This document shows, piece after piece, positions 47,739-56,371 of a DNA stretch of 64,000 nucleotides (its first letter is position 1; each line of letters starts with the position of its first letter). This DNA comes from JAKFWF01 sp963741505 (GTDB lineage Bacteria; Pseudomonadota; Alphaproteobacteria; Rhizobiales; Hyphomicrobiaceae). The stretch is taken from contig CAVUIJ010000017.1 in assembly GCA_963741505.1 (NCBI GenBank), forward strand, positions 1 to 64,000. The letters run 5' to 3'. A program made the position numbers and the translations under genes. The notes below the pieces were generated by a model. That model had not been told where the DNA came from, searched no databases, and saw only the letters and a list, made by a program, of their open reading frames with translations.

Positions 47739-48863
47739 ATGGTCTGGTGGCGCAATGTCTATCGGTTGGCGGTCAAGGAGCTGGCGAGCTTCCTCGGCGA
47801 CAAGGTGCTACTCGGCTTCCTTGTGCTGTCCTTCACCTTCATGATCTATAGCGAGTCGACCGGTATCGAGACCGAGGTCCGGAACGCCAATGTCGCCATC
47901 GTCGATTCTGACAACTCGCAGCTGTCGCGACGGATCAGGGATTCGCTCCTGCCACCCTACTTCAAGCGCGCCGCGCTGATCGACCGAAGCCGCGTCGATG
48001 CGGAAATGGACGCCGGCCGCTTCGCCTTCGTGCTCGACATCCCGCCGCAATTCGAGGCCGATCTTCTGCGCGGCCGCAGGCCTTTAATCCAGCTCAACGT
48101 CGACGCGACAGCCATGACGCAAGCCGGTGTCGGCGCCGGCTACATCGAAACCATTTTGGCCGATGAGGCAAGGCACTATCTGCAGGCGCGCGGCTTCGAT
48201 ACCACCGATCCTGTCGCCGTCGTGGTTCGCACCCTATTCAATCCGAACCTCGAAGGCCGCTGGTATCAGGCGGTCAACGCGATGATCGAGAAGATCACGA
48301 TGTTCGCGATGCTGCTCGTCGGCGCCGCTGTCATTCGCGAACGCGAGCATGGCACGATCGAGCACCTTCTTGTGATGCCGCTTCGGCCAAACGAAATCGC
48401 GGCGGCCAAGGTCCTCGCTAACGGCCTCGTCGTGCTCCTCGCGACGCTTCTTGCCATTGTCTTTACGCTCGGCTTCTTGCTGCAAGTGCCGCTGCGCGGA
48501 TCGGTTCCGTTCTTCCTTGCGGCGGCGGCGGTCTATCTCTTCTCGGTGACCTCGCTCGGGATCATGCTGGCCACGATTGCCCACACCATGCCGCAGTTCG
48601 GTTTGCTGGCCATGCCCGTGTTCCTCATCCTGAACATGCTTTCGGGAGCGAACTCGCCGCTTTCTGGTATGCCCGGGGGATTGCGCTCCGTACTGCAGCT
48701 CTCACCCACGGTTCACTTCGTCGAGCTCGCGCACGCAGTTTTGTTCCGCGAGGCCGGCCTCCAGATTGTCTGGCCGAGGCTCGCGGTGATGCTGGCTCTC
48801 GGCGCGGCATTTCTGACCATTGCCCTTGCCCGTTTCCGCACTATGCTCGCGAGCCAGAGCTAA
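47739..48863 (+). CDS. ABC-2 type permease (YhhJ-like)
   Basis: 374 residues, six helices in the ABC-2 layout: first helix DKVLLGFLVLSFTFMIYSES, a large extracytoplasmic domain (about 45-175), then five helices with the EHGTIEHLLVMPLRPNEI coupling motif. Starts 6 bp after the RbbA-like gene. It is the second permease of the exporter. Confidence 0.9.
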   Translation: MVWWRNVYRLAVKELASFLGDKVLLGFLVLSFTFMIYSESTGIETEVRNANVAIVDSDNSQLSRRIRDSLLPPYFKRAALIDRSRVDAEMDAGRFAFVLDIPPQFEADLLRGRRPLIQLNVDATAMTQAGVGAGYIETILADEARHYLQARGFDTTDPVAVVVRTLFNPNLEGRWYQAVNAMIEKITMFAMLLVGAAVIREREHGTIEHLLVMPLRPNEIAAAKVLANGLVVLLATLLAIVFTLGFLLQVPLRGSVPFFLAAAAVYLFSVTSLGIMLATIAHTMPQFGLLAMPVFLILNMLSGANSPLSGMPGGLRSVLQLSPTVHFVELAHAVLFREAGLQIVWPRLAVMLALGAAFLTIALARFRTMLASQS

Positions 48864-49063
48864 TCATCGGCGGAGCTGCGCCGTGCGTCAAAGTCTGGGC
48901 GCGGCTCCAGTCGCGGTTCGATTCCGCTACGCCACCGCAGCGGCCGCACACTCCGGCGCTCGCAATTGCTTGGCGCGGATAGCGCAACAGTGAGATTGGG
49001 GGCTGACCGACTTCAACGCGTCGGCGCCGCGTTCGGCGTTTTTGGCAAGGTTGGGGATTGGCA

Positions 49064-49477
49064 ATGAACAAGCTCATGCAGCAGCTTGCAGGCGGCGACC
49101 GGCGATCGATCGGCAGATCCAATGCCGTGGCCGGTAAGGTTCTGAAAGAGCCGGGCCGCTTTGCCGAGATCATCGACGGCATGACCCACAGTGATCTGCT
49201 GATCCGCATGCGCTGCGCGGACGTCGCCGAAAAGGTATCGGCACGGCACCCCGAGTGGCTGCAATGCTACAAGCGCAGGCTGCTTGGGCTCGCGGCAAGC
49301 GCCACAGAGCAGGAGCTGCGCTGGCATCTTGCCCAGATGCTGCCGCGGCTCGATCTCGGCCGGTGCGACCGTGGCGTTGGCGGGATCGAAGTTGGCGATC
49401 ACGATGGTGCCTGCGGCGTCGATCGAGCCTCGTGCTACCCCGGCCGTATCGGCGTCGCTAATCGAAAGGCGCGCTGA
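49064..49477 (+). pseudogene. HEAT-like small protein truncated by a junction with flagellin
   Basis: From MNKLMQQLAGGDRRSIG to about residue 98 (RWHLAQMLPRLDL) this is a helical HEAT-like protein known from rhizobia. Beyond about 49357 the frame crosses into sequence that is, on the other strand, the flagellin pseudogene. The remaining 40 residues are therefore not native. It marks a rearrangement breakpoint. Function of the family is unknown. Confidence 0.6.
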
Positions 49478-50089
49478 GCCCAGAATGCCGAGAGCATCGG
49501 CCGCAGCGGCGGCGCGGTCAGCGACGCCACCGGCACCGTCGGTATTGGCGTTGAGCAGGAAAGACGCGGAGATATTGATCGACAGCGTGCCGACATTGAC
49601 CTGCGAACCGTTGACGCCGGCCGAGCGGCTGAACGAGGAAACGACGAATTCGGTCGCATTGTAGGCGGTGCCGCCGGTGTCGACCCCGAGTCAATTCTCG
49701 CCTGCGGACGAGGCTGACAGTGCGATCGGGCGGAGCTGGTCCTGCAGCGCATCGATTTCGGATTGGACCTTGCCGCGGTCGACGCCCGGCTCGCGAGCCG
49801 CCACGCGTTTGGCCTTGATCTCGGTGACCACCTCGACCGAGCTGTGCATCGCCGTATACGCGAAGTCGATTGAGGATGCGCCGAGGCCCAGCGCGTCGGA
49901 GACGGCCGACAGCGACTTGCTGTCCGACCGCATCGACGTCGCCATCGACCAATAGGCGGCATTGTCCTCGGCGCCGGCAACACGGAAGCCCGTCGAGATG
50001 TGCTTTGCGTCTCGAGCATGCTCTTGTTGGTGCTGTTCAGGCTCTGCAGCGCGGTCAGCGCAGCGAAATTGGTATTGATGCTAGTACAT
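49360..50089 (-). pseudogene. Flagellin, multiply broken
   Basis: N-terminus TSINTNFAALTALQSLNSTNKSMLETQ is classical flagellin D0, but an extra T directly after the ATG (50087-50089) shifts the frame, and a second shift follows LETQ. The gene resumes as ISTGFRVAGAEDNAAYWSMAT, continues through ALGLGASSIDFAYTAM and QSEIDALQDQLR, and is stopped by TGA at 49691-49693 where GEN(W)LGVDTGG expects Trp. It continues as VSSFSRSAGVNGSQVNVGTLSINIS and ends without the C-terminal D0 domain at the HEAT-gene junction. Confidence 0.85.
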
Positions 50090-50277
50090 TGTATGCCCCT
50101 TGGGAAACGACCAGGATTTTTGCGGGACATGCCGGATCTGCCGGTATAGCGGATCGGCATCATGCCCTCGGGCTCTGCCCAAGTCCGCTATCTACCGTAA
50201 GCTCTAGCTGGAAAGTTCTAAATCGCCCTTAACGGCCGCACGTCTTGCTGCTCACCCAAGCCTGCAATTGATCGAAA

Positions 50278-50595
50278 TCAGTTGAACGAACGCACCAGCC
50301 CACCGGCCAGCAGGTTCCATCCGGCGATGAGGACGAAGAACAGGATCTTGAACGGCAGCGAGATCGCCGTCGGCGGCAGCATCATCATCCCCATCGACAT
50401 GACGATCGTGGCCACGACCAGATCAACCACCAGGAACGGCAGCAAGATCAGGATGCCGATCTCGAGCGGCCGCGATGCGCAGCCCGACAAGATCGGGGCA
50501 ATTAACAGCGCCAAAACGGTGCGCGACCGCCAAGCCGCTCGCCCCGAAGGACCAGCGAATGGCCGATTTGACCGCGAACCGATCGCCATAGTCAC
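50278..50595 (-). pseudogene. fliP: Flagellar export protein FliP, C-terminal fragment
   Basis: Recognisable from PILSGCASRPLEIGILILLPFLVVDLVVATIVMSMGMMMLPPTAISLPFKILFFVLIAGWNLLAGGLVRSFN, the last about 80 residues of FliP. The residues before it (MTMAIGSRSNRPFAGPSGRA) are not FliP-like. Signal peptide and first membrane half are missing. It overlaps the motE fragment by 4 bp. Confidence 0.75.
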
Positions 50596-50987
50596 GATTT
50601 TTCTCCGCGATCGGATTTGCGCGATACGCCGGTCAGGATCGTTGCCAGCCGGGCGGCCTTGTCCGGCGGGATGTCGTTGAGAATGGCGCTTGCCGCCCGC
50701 GGCTTGAGCCGGCTCAGGATCGCGGCTGCCGTGATCTCGTCCATCCGGCTCAACTGCTCGGATGCCGCCTCGGGACGCATGGCAGCGTAGATATTGACCA
50801 ACTGCTCGCTCGCCTGCTTGGAAAACTCCTCGCGCTGCGCGAGTTCGTCGTGATTGCGCAGCAGCACGGCCGACAACTGGTGCCAGAACACGATCTCAAC
50901 ATCGTTGATCTTGAGGGCGCCCTTGACCGACTGCCGCGACTCTTTGGCATCCTTCTGGCTGGCCTGCAGTCCTTTTGCCTCGGCCAC
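50592..50987 (-). pseudogene. motE: MotE-like flagellar protein fragment
   Basis: 131 residues; the C-terminal half LVNIYAAMRPEAASEQLSRMDEITAAAILSRLKPRAASAILNDIPPDKAARLATIL matches the MotE/MgtE-N-like helical domain. Family proteins are longer and carry an N-terminal membrane anchor and coiled coil before it, here reduced or missing. It could be a functional short version, but the position between other fragments suggests truncation. Confidence 0.55.
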
Positions 50988-51022
50988 CCCTCGCGCTTGC
51001 CCGGAACTCTCGGTTCCCGGCT

Positions 51023-51448
51023 TTACGCGACAGCCTTGCTTGGCCCCGCCGCCGACTTGAGGCCGAGGATCTCCTCCTCGATCGGAAACAACGCCCGGAT
51101 CTTTTTCAGCGCATCGAACGGCCGGTCACGTTCGATCATCTGTCTCGCCGCCACCAGCCCCTCGAGAACGTCCTGGTTCTTGAACGTCGAGATCAGCATC
51201 TTGTGCGACTGATCGTAGAACTGGCGCGCCAGTTCGCGGGCCTTCGGATCCATCAGCATCGACTGCACGATGAAGTAGAGCTGCTTGAGCGGCGACGTCG
51301 CCTGCTCCTGTTGAATGATATGACCTTCCATCAGGAAGACTACGTCGTTCAGGAACTCGATCGCGACCTTGCGATCGACCTTCAGTACGCCACCGTTGAC
51401 AATGATGCGCTCGTTCGACTTGAGATGGATCTTGAGGTTGCCTGTCAT
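51023..51448 (-). CDS. flbT: Flagellar biosynthesis repressor FlbT
   Basis: 141 residues, complete FlbT: KIHLKSNERIIVNGGVLKVDRKVAIEFLNDVVFLMEGHII and the C-terminal QSHKMLISTFKNQDVLEGLVAARQMIE. FlbT binds flagellin mRNA leaders and limits flagellin synthesis in alphaproteobacteria. The ATG overlaps flaF by 4 bp. Its natural target here, the flagellin gene 1.3 kb away, is broken. Confidence 0.9.
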   Translation of the reverse strand: MTGNLKIHLKSNERIIVNGGVLKVDRKVAIEFLNDVVFLMEGHIIQQEQATSPLKQLYFIVQSMLMDPKARELARQFYDQSHKMLISTFKNQDVLEGLVAARQMIERDRPFDALKKIRALFPIEEEILGLKSAAGPSKAVA

Positions 51449-51792
51449 AGCAGACCATCGCGAATAGACTGTGACACCGCCTTCACGTCTGCGAAGCCAG
51501 TTGCCTTGCCGGTGCGAATGTCCTCCAGTTCTCGCAGGATCCAGATCCCGATAGATATGATCTGTGCCCGAAGTGCCTTGGGCGGGCCATTGCCCGTATC
51601 GGCCAGATCCTCGACCAGCACCGTCCATAGCTTGTTGCTGAAAGCGATCGCATTCGCCACATCGGTCGGCGTCGCGGTGGCAGCCTGCGCCACCTCCATC
51701 AGCGCGATGGAGTGGTCCAACGCGATCCGCTCCCGCTCCCGGGACAGGGTCTGGTCGTCCTCGAGAATGTCAGCGTATTGCAGTCGATACAT
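51445..51792 (-). CDS. flaF: Flagellar biosynthesis regulator FlaF
   Basis: 115 residues. ESxx-type FlaF fold: YADILEDDQTLSRERERIALDHSIALMEVA, ALRAQIISIGIWILRELEDIRTGK. FlaF works opposite to FlbT in controlling flagellin synthesis. Overlaps flbT by 4 bp and follows flgL by about 58 bp. Confidence 0.9.
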   Translation of the reverse strand: MYRLQYADILEDDQTLSRERERIALDHSIALMEVAQAATATPTDVANAIAFSNKLWTVLVEDLADTGNGPPKALRAQIISIGIWILRELEDIRTGKATGFADVKAVSQSIRDGLL

Positions 51793-51850
51793 GCCGTGCC
51801 GATCCTTGTCTTTCCTGGTTCATGCCGGGAAACCGCCAGCCTGCCGGCTG

Positions 51851-52909
51851 TCATGCCACCGGCAGATAATTGAGCAGACTGAGCTTCTGCAGCCGCGCGG
51901 TGACCGCATAGTACGCCTCGCGTTGCGACGTGATCGTGCTGAGGTACATTGCGGCTTTGGCTGCATCGACGCTTTCTGCCTCGCCGATTCGTCGTTCGAG
52001 AAAGTTCTGCTGCAACGATATGCGCTCGCTGGCTTTCGCCAGGCGTTCCTGCGCGATACCGAGGTTCGATTGCGTTCCCGCAATGTCGGCGCCGGCCTCG
52101 CCCGACATCTGGATCAGCTGCGATGTCAGCTTGGAAAAGGCGGCCGCGTTCAGGTTCTCCGTGCCGCCATCCACCGCTGCCACCAGCGCGAGAACGAGCT
52201 TGCGAATGCCAACCGCATTGGCACTGACCGAGCTGTCGATCGTCTCGCCGGCGGCAATGCGATCGCTCACCACAGCGTCAGTCGCGGAAGAGAAATTCAG
52301 CAACCACGCCGGATCCATGAACTCAGCGGCGAAATTCCCGTCCAGATATGACTTCATCTGGCCAGCCGCTATGGTCTTGGCCTGGGGATCGTCGGGCGCA
52401 AAACCGAACGCACTGGTGAAAGCGGAAATTGCCGAGGTTCGGGCGGCTCCAGGCGGCTCCGCGAGATAGTTCGCAACCGGCGCCGCCGCAGCGTTTCGAC
52501 CACCGAAGACATAGACGCCGTTGCTGGTCGTAGCCAGGATATCGGCGAGCGCGCCAAGCCGAGATTTGGCGTCGGCGACGAGCAGTCCACGGTCGCCACT
52601 ACCCTGGCTCGATGCCAACACCGCCTGAAGGAAGCCGTCGACGAGGTCCCGGATGGCCGACAGCGCCGTCTGGGTTTGGCTCAATCGCGTCGAGACCACG
52701 CCGTTGGTATTCTGCAGTGACGTCAGATCATCGAGCGTATTGCGCATCTCGAGGTCACGCGACATGTCGACACCAAGCGTCCGGCCGACATCGGCACGCC
52801 GTCCGGTGCTCGCCTCCACTTCAGTGTCGGCCAATCGTGCCTGGTTTCGCGCGATCGTCGCACGCGAGGCATCAAATAGAGCGAGCAAGGATATGTTTGT
52901 GCTTTTCAT
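51851..52909 (-). CDS. flgL: Flagellar hook-filament junction protein FlgL
   Basis: 352 residues with flagellin-like ends: N-terminal STNISLLALFDASRATIARNQARLADTEVEASTGRRADVGRTLG and C-terminal helical LSTITSQREAYYAVTARLQKLSLLNYLPV. Length matches rhizobial FlgL. No lesion visible. It starts 3 bp after the stop of the flgK fragment, so the original flgK-flgL junction is kept. Confidence 0.88.
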   Translation of the reverse strand: MKSTNISLLALFDASRATIARNQARLADTEVEASTGRRADVGRTLGVDMSRDLEMRNTLDDLTSLQNTNGVVSTRLSQTQTALSAIRDLVDGFLQAVLASSQGSGDRGLLVADAKSRLGALADILATTSNGVYVFGGRNAAAAPVANYLAEPPGAARTSAISAFTSAFGFAPDDPQAKTIAAGQMKSYLDGNFAAEFMDPAWLLNFSSATDAVVSDRIAAGETIDSSVSANAVGIRKLVLALVAAVDGGTENLNAAAFSKLTSQLIQMSGEAGADIAGTQSNLGIAQERLAKASERISLQQNFLERRIGEAESVDAAKAAMYLSTITSQREAYYAVTARLQKLSLLNYLPVA

Positions 52910-52912
52910 GTC

Positions 52913-53726
52913 CTACCTCGTTGCCTGCAGCAGCGCATCGAACATGCCGTTGACGGTGGTGATCAGCCGCGACGAGGCCTGAAACGATTTCTCCAGCGCC
53001 ATGAGCGATGTCAGCTCCTCGTCGAGATTGACCCCCACGGCGCTCTGCCAGGCAGCCGTCGCGCACTCGCTCAGCACTCGCCAGCACTCGCTTATGCTGC
53101 ACTTGCTCGCCGTTCGAATTGCGCGCGCCTTCGAGCCAGCCGGCGCTGTCGGCGGCAAAGCCGAGCAGTCCGTTGCTCGCGCCTACTGCAGCCACCACCG
53201 CTGCCGCGGACGGCAAGTTGGTCGTCAGGGCGCCTGCGGTGGTGGCGGCTGCCGTCAGGTCCGCCTGCTTGACATCGATCGGCACGAGCCCGGCGATGCC
53301 GTTCGCGACGACGGCGTCGGATGCACCGTCAACGACCGGGTAGCCAAGCAGGGTGAACCCGGCCGAGTTGACCAGTTGACCTTCACTGTCCGGCACAAAC
53401 GCCCCGGCGCGCGCGAGCGAAATCGTGCCAGCCGGGTCGGCAACCAGCATGAAGCCGCCGCCGTCGATCGCCAGATCGTATGCCGAGGATGTGAAGGACA
53501 GCGTGCCCTGCCGCGAGATGCCGTAGCGGACGGAGGTCTCGACACCACCCGAGGCGTAGGACGACACGGTGCTGTCGATCAGCAGCGACGAGAATTCGGT
53601 ATTGGCGGATTTGTAGCCGACCGTCGACGCATTCGCGATGTTATCCGCCACTGTCCCAAGTCGGTCCGATTGCGCGGTCATTCCGGACGCGCCGGTCCGC
53701 ATCAATCCGTAGACACTCAGGGTCAT
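52913..53726 (-). pseudogene. FlgE::FlgK fusion remnant (hook / hook-filament junction)
   Basis: The N-terminal part is hook protein FlgE: MTLSVYGLMRTGASGMTAQ, then NIANASTVGYKSANTEFSSL, DLAIDGGGFMLVADPAG and VDGASDAVVANGIAGLVPI. Near 53150 it changes to FlgK: DSAGWLEGARNSNGEQVQ and, at the end, VGVNLDEELTSLMALEKSFQASSRLITTVNGMFDALLQ. A deletion therefore removed the flgE C-terminus and most of flgK. In addition a 10-bp tandem duplication (CAGCACTCGC twice, 53072-53091) shifts the frame between KRVL and SECATAAW. The start is supported by GGGGAGGAT before the ATG. Confidence 0.8.
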
Positions 53727-53986
53727 ATCCTCCCCGTCGATCGGCACCATGCATTCGACTCGATCTATTATTGCGCTGCGCCTTGCGTCAGGCTGTCGAC
53801 CGCCGGCTGTTCGAACCGCGCCCGGCGTGGTGACCCGCCCCGATGATAGCCGCCCAGCCGGCGGGAACCGGCCAGCACCGTCGCCATTGCCGGCGACCGG
53901 TCTCACCACTCGCATTTTCCCGGGAGGCGCTGCCGGGCGCCGCCCGGCCAAAGAAATGTTGGCGGTCAGCCAGCTAGAGCCTGCAC

Positions 53987-54679
53987 TCAGAAATTGTCGG
54001 TCGCATCGCGACGTATCAAGCGATATCCAAGGTGCCGCTTTGAATCGATCGGATCGTAGGAAAGATGCTGGCGAAGGCGCTTGCGCAGCTTGCTGATGTG
54101 GCTTTCGATTACGTTCTCGTCGATGCCTTGATTGAACAATCCATAGACAGTGTTGAATATCTGCGTCTTGGTTACCCTTCGAGACCGATTATATACGAGG
54201 AATTCCAATATGTGCAATTCCCGGCGCGGCAGCGCCAGCGGTTGACCACAGATCAGCGGGTCGCGGCCGTCGCGAAAGATCTTGATATCGACAGTATCGG
54301 CTCGCTTTTCGCGATCCGCCCTCAGCCGGCGCGAGATCGCCTCGATCCGAGCCAGGATCTCGCGCACGTGGCACGGCTTGGTAACGACATCGTCGACGCC
54401 CTCGGCGAACATTTCGAGCGTTCCCAGCAGCGATTTCTGGTCCTTCATCGCAATTACCGCAGCAGCGGAACGACGCTTGATGACCGCCGCCATGTGTTCG
54501 ACAGCGGCGCATTCGCCGATGAGAAAGGCGTTGATCGCGCCGACGTCTTCTTCAGCGGCGGCGCCGACCCACCCCTCGAAGTCGCCCGAGTTGAATCCCG
54601 TCGCCGGAACTCCCTCGCGATCGAACGAGGACCGATAAGCTTCGGTTACAATTGTGCGATCGTCCACGATTATTATCAT
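53987..54679 (-). CDS. ftcR: Flagellar response regulator FtcR/Rem-type
   Basis: 230 residues. N-terminal receiver-like domain (MIIIVDDRTIVTEAYRSSF, then AINAFLIGECAA and GVDDVVTKPCHVREILARI) and a C-terminal OmpR-type winged helix PLALPRRELHILEFLVYNRSRRVTKTQIFNTVYG to NVIESHISKLRKRLRQHLSYDPIDSKRHLGYRL. This is the FtcR/Rem/LafR master regulator of flagellar genes in Brucella, Sinorhizobium and Bradyrhizobium. No Asp is seen at the usual acceptor position (FLIGE), as in other members of this atypical group. Adjacent to and on the same strand as flgE, as expected. Confidence 0.85.
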   Translation of the reverse strand: MIIIVDDRTIVTEAYRSSFDREGVPATGFNSGDFEGWVGAAAEEDVGAINAFLIGECAAVEHMAAVIKRRSAAAVIAMKDQKSLLGTLEMFAEGVDDVVTKPCHVREILARIEAISRRLRADREKRADTVDIKIFRDGRDPLICGQPLALPRRELHILEFLVYNRSRRVTKTQIFNTVYGLFNQGIDENVIESHISKLRKRLRQHLSYDPIDSKRHLGYRLIRRDATDNF

Positions 54680-55084
54680 AGAACTTGCCCCCGCCGAATC
54701 GAAATTCATGCGCCTCGTGCTTCTTCGTACACGAGGCGCAGCGGAGCTAGAATCGTTCGTCGTCAGTTAATGCTACACGTGTTTTCAATGTCACTCTTCT
54801 AATAACAATATCTATTGGATAATATACTATGTAGTTTATCCGTCTTCGGGGAGTACGCTTCGTCGCTGTTGCCGGTCATGAGCGGGGGCACAAACATGCG
54901 AAAGTGCCGGCCAATCGAGGCGGTCTTGGATCAGCTTCGCATTGGCCGGCACGGCAATGACGCCGTGATCGAGTACGCCGACGCGATCACCAAGCGCCAA
55001 GCCAATCGGGCGGGCCATAGTGCCCGCCGTTCGCCGCTGGCCGCCATCGACAAGCGGCATCCATCATTCCGACGGCTCGTCGCC
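54680..55084. other. Intergenic region with a 12-bp hairpin
   Basis: AT-rich to 54840 (likely ftcR promoter), then a hairpin GTGCCGGCCAAT / ATTGGCCGGCAC (54904-54952, 25-nt loop). No supportable gene. The TRAP-binding-protein gene ends at 55085. Confidence 0.45.
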
Positions 55085-56239
55085 TCACGCATCGGCGACG
55101 GTGATCGGGCCCTTGGTATTGGCCGCCTTTTTGAACTTCTCAAAATTGTCGAGCGAGCCGGCAAGCTTGATCTTGAACTCGTCCCATTCCTTTTTCTGCT
55201 CGCCACAGGCCTCGACCCACGCCTTGTATTCGTCGGCCGACAACTGATGGAATTGGCAGCCCTCCGCGCTCATGATGCGCATCGCTTCCTTCCGCGCCTT
55301 TTCGATCTGGGCGAAACTTTCGGCCTGGGTCTTGGCGGCAGCTTCGTCGAACGCCTTGCGCTGGCCATCCGACAGCGATTTGTACCAGCCCGCATTGCAG
55401 GCGAACATCTGCGCGTCGGGCACGGTCTTGACGAACGTGACGTTGCCGAGAATGTCATGGAAGCCGAAAGTCGCGAGCGCGGTGATCGCCGGATCAAGAC
55501 CATCGGCCACACCCTGCTTGATGGCGGCAGCCGTCTCGCCCCAGGCGATGACGGTCGGATTGGCGCCCGCCAGCTTGTAGATCTGCTGCAGGATGGCGGA
55601 GGGTGGCACCCGCATTTTCATGCCCTCCATGTCCTTCGGCAACTTGATCGCCTTGTAGCCCTTGCGGGTGGAGATCGTCCGCGGATCCATGGTGAAATAG
55701 AAAATCGGCTTGTAGCCGCGCTCCATTACCTTCGGCGTGATCTCGTCGTTCCACGCGGCACTGGTGACGAGGTTGGCGAACTTCTGGTTTTCACCGCACC
55801 AATACGGCAGATTGATAAGATCGACCACGGCGGTGAACGGCGAGAAGTTCGACAGCGATACCGCGCCGCCCGATACGGTGCCCGACTGGATCTTCTGCGC
55901 CAGTGCCGCGCCAATGCCAAGCGCCCCTCCGGGGAACAGCTTGACGAAGATCTCGCCCTTTGATGCCGCCTCGACGTTCTCCTTGAACTTGAGCTGCATG
56001 ATCGGCAGCTTGACGTAATCCTCGTTCTTGTACTCGGTCGCGAACTGCATCTTGACCTTGGCGGCAGTTTCCTTTGCCGTCTCGTCCTGAGCGACTTGGG
56101 CAACAGCCTGGCTGTCCCAAATCAAGCCCTCGCTGGCTGCGATCAAGGCGACGCCGAAGCCGAATTTTGCCGAGACCTCGATAAAGCGGCGCCGGTCCAT
56201 TGCGTTACGACCGAACCCCGAGTTGCGCATTCCAGTCAT
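55085..56239 (-). CDS. TRAP transporter substrate-binding protein (DctP family)
   Basis: 384 residues. A twin-arginine signal (MDRRRFIEVSAKFGFGVALIAA) suggests Tat export after folding. The DctP domain follows: VKLFPGGALGIGAALAQKIQSGTVSGGAVSLSNFSPF, IFYFTMDPRTISTRKGYKAIKLPKDMEGMKMRVPPSAI, WGETAAAIKQGVADGLDPAITAL. Ligands of this family are carboxylates. No DctQ/DctM permease genes are adjacent, so the membrane part must be elsewhere. Start at ATG 56239 with GGGAGAG upstream. Confidence 0.85.
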   Translation of the reverse strand: MTGMRNSGFGRNAMDRRRFIEVSAKFGFGVALIAASEGLIWDSQAVAQVAQDETAKETAAKVKMQFATEYKNEDYVKLPIMQLKFKENVEAASKGEIFVKLFPGGALGIGAALAQKIQSGTVSGGAVSLSNFSPFTAVVDLINLPYWCGENQKFANLVTSAAWNDEITPKVMERGYKPIFYFTMDPRTISTRKGYKAIKLPKDMEGMKMRVPPSAILQQIYKLAGANPTVIAWGETAAAIKQGVADGLDPAITALATFGFHDILGNVTFVKTVPDAQMFACNAGWYKSLSDGQRKAFDEAAAKTQAESFAQIEKARKEAMRIMSAEGCQFHQLSADEYKAWVEACGEQKKEWDEFKIKLAGSLDNFEKFKKAANTKGPITVADA

Positions 56240-56371
56240 CGCGATCTCTCCCTGATACGAGCCGTAAACCGGCCGCTTATGAAATCCGCTGGAATTACCC
56301 GCCTCGGCAGCGCCTTTGTCAACACGCCGTTTCACTGCGGGTTTGAGATAAGCCCTCCCGATCGTCCGGCA

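Noticed and set aside
48895..48960. tRNA-like T-arm (GCGGTTCGATTCCGC...)
   Set aside because: The flanks do not give an acceptor stem or anticodon arm and the T-stem does not pair over five bases; probably a decayed tRNA end or coincidence.
54836..55060. Minus-strand frame with ALGDRVGVLDHGVIA, faintly like an ABC ATPase C-terminus
   Set aside because: Only a dozen residues fit and no Walker or signature motif is present; too weak to annotate.
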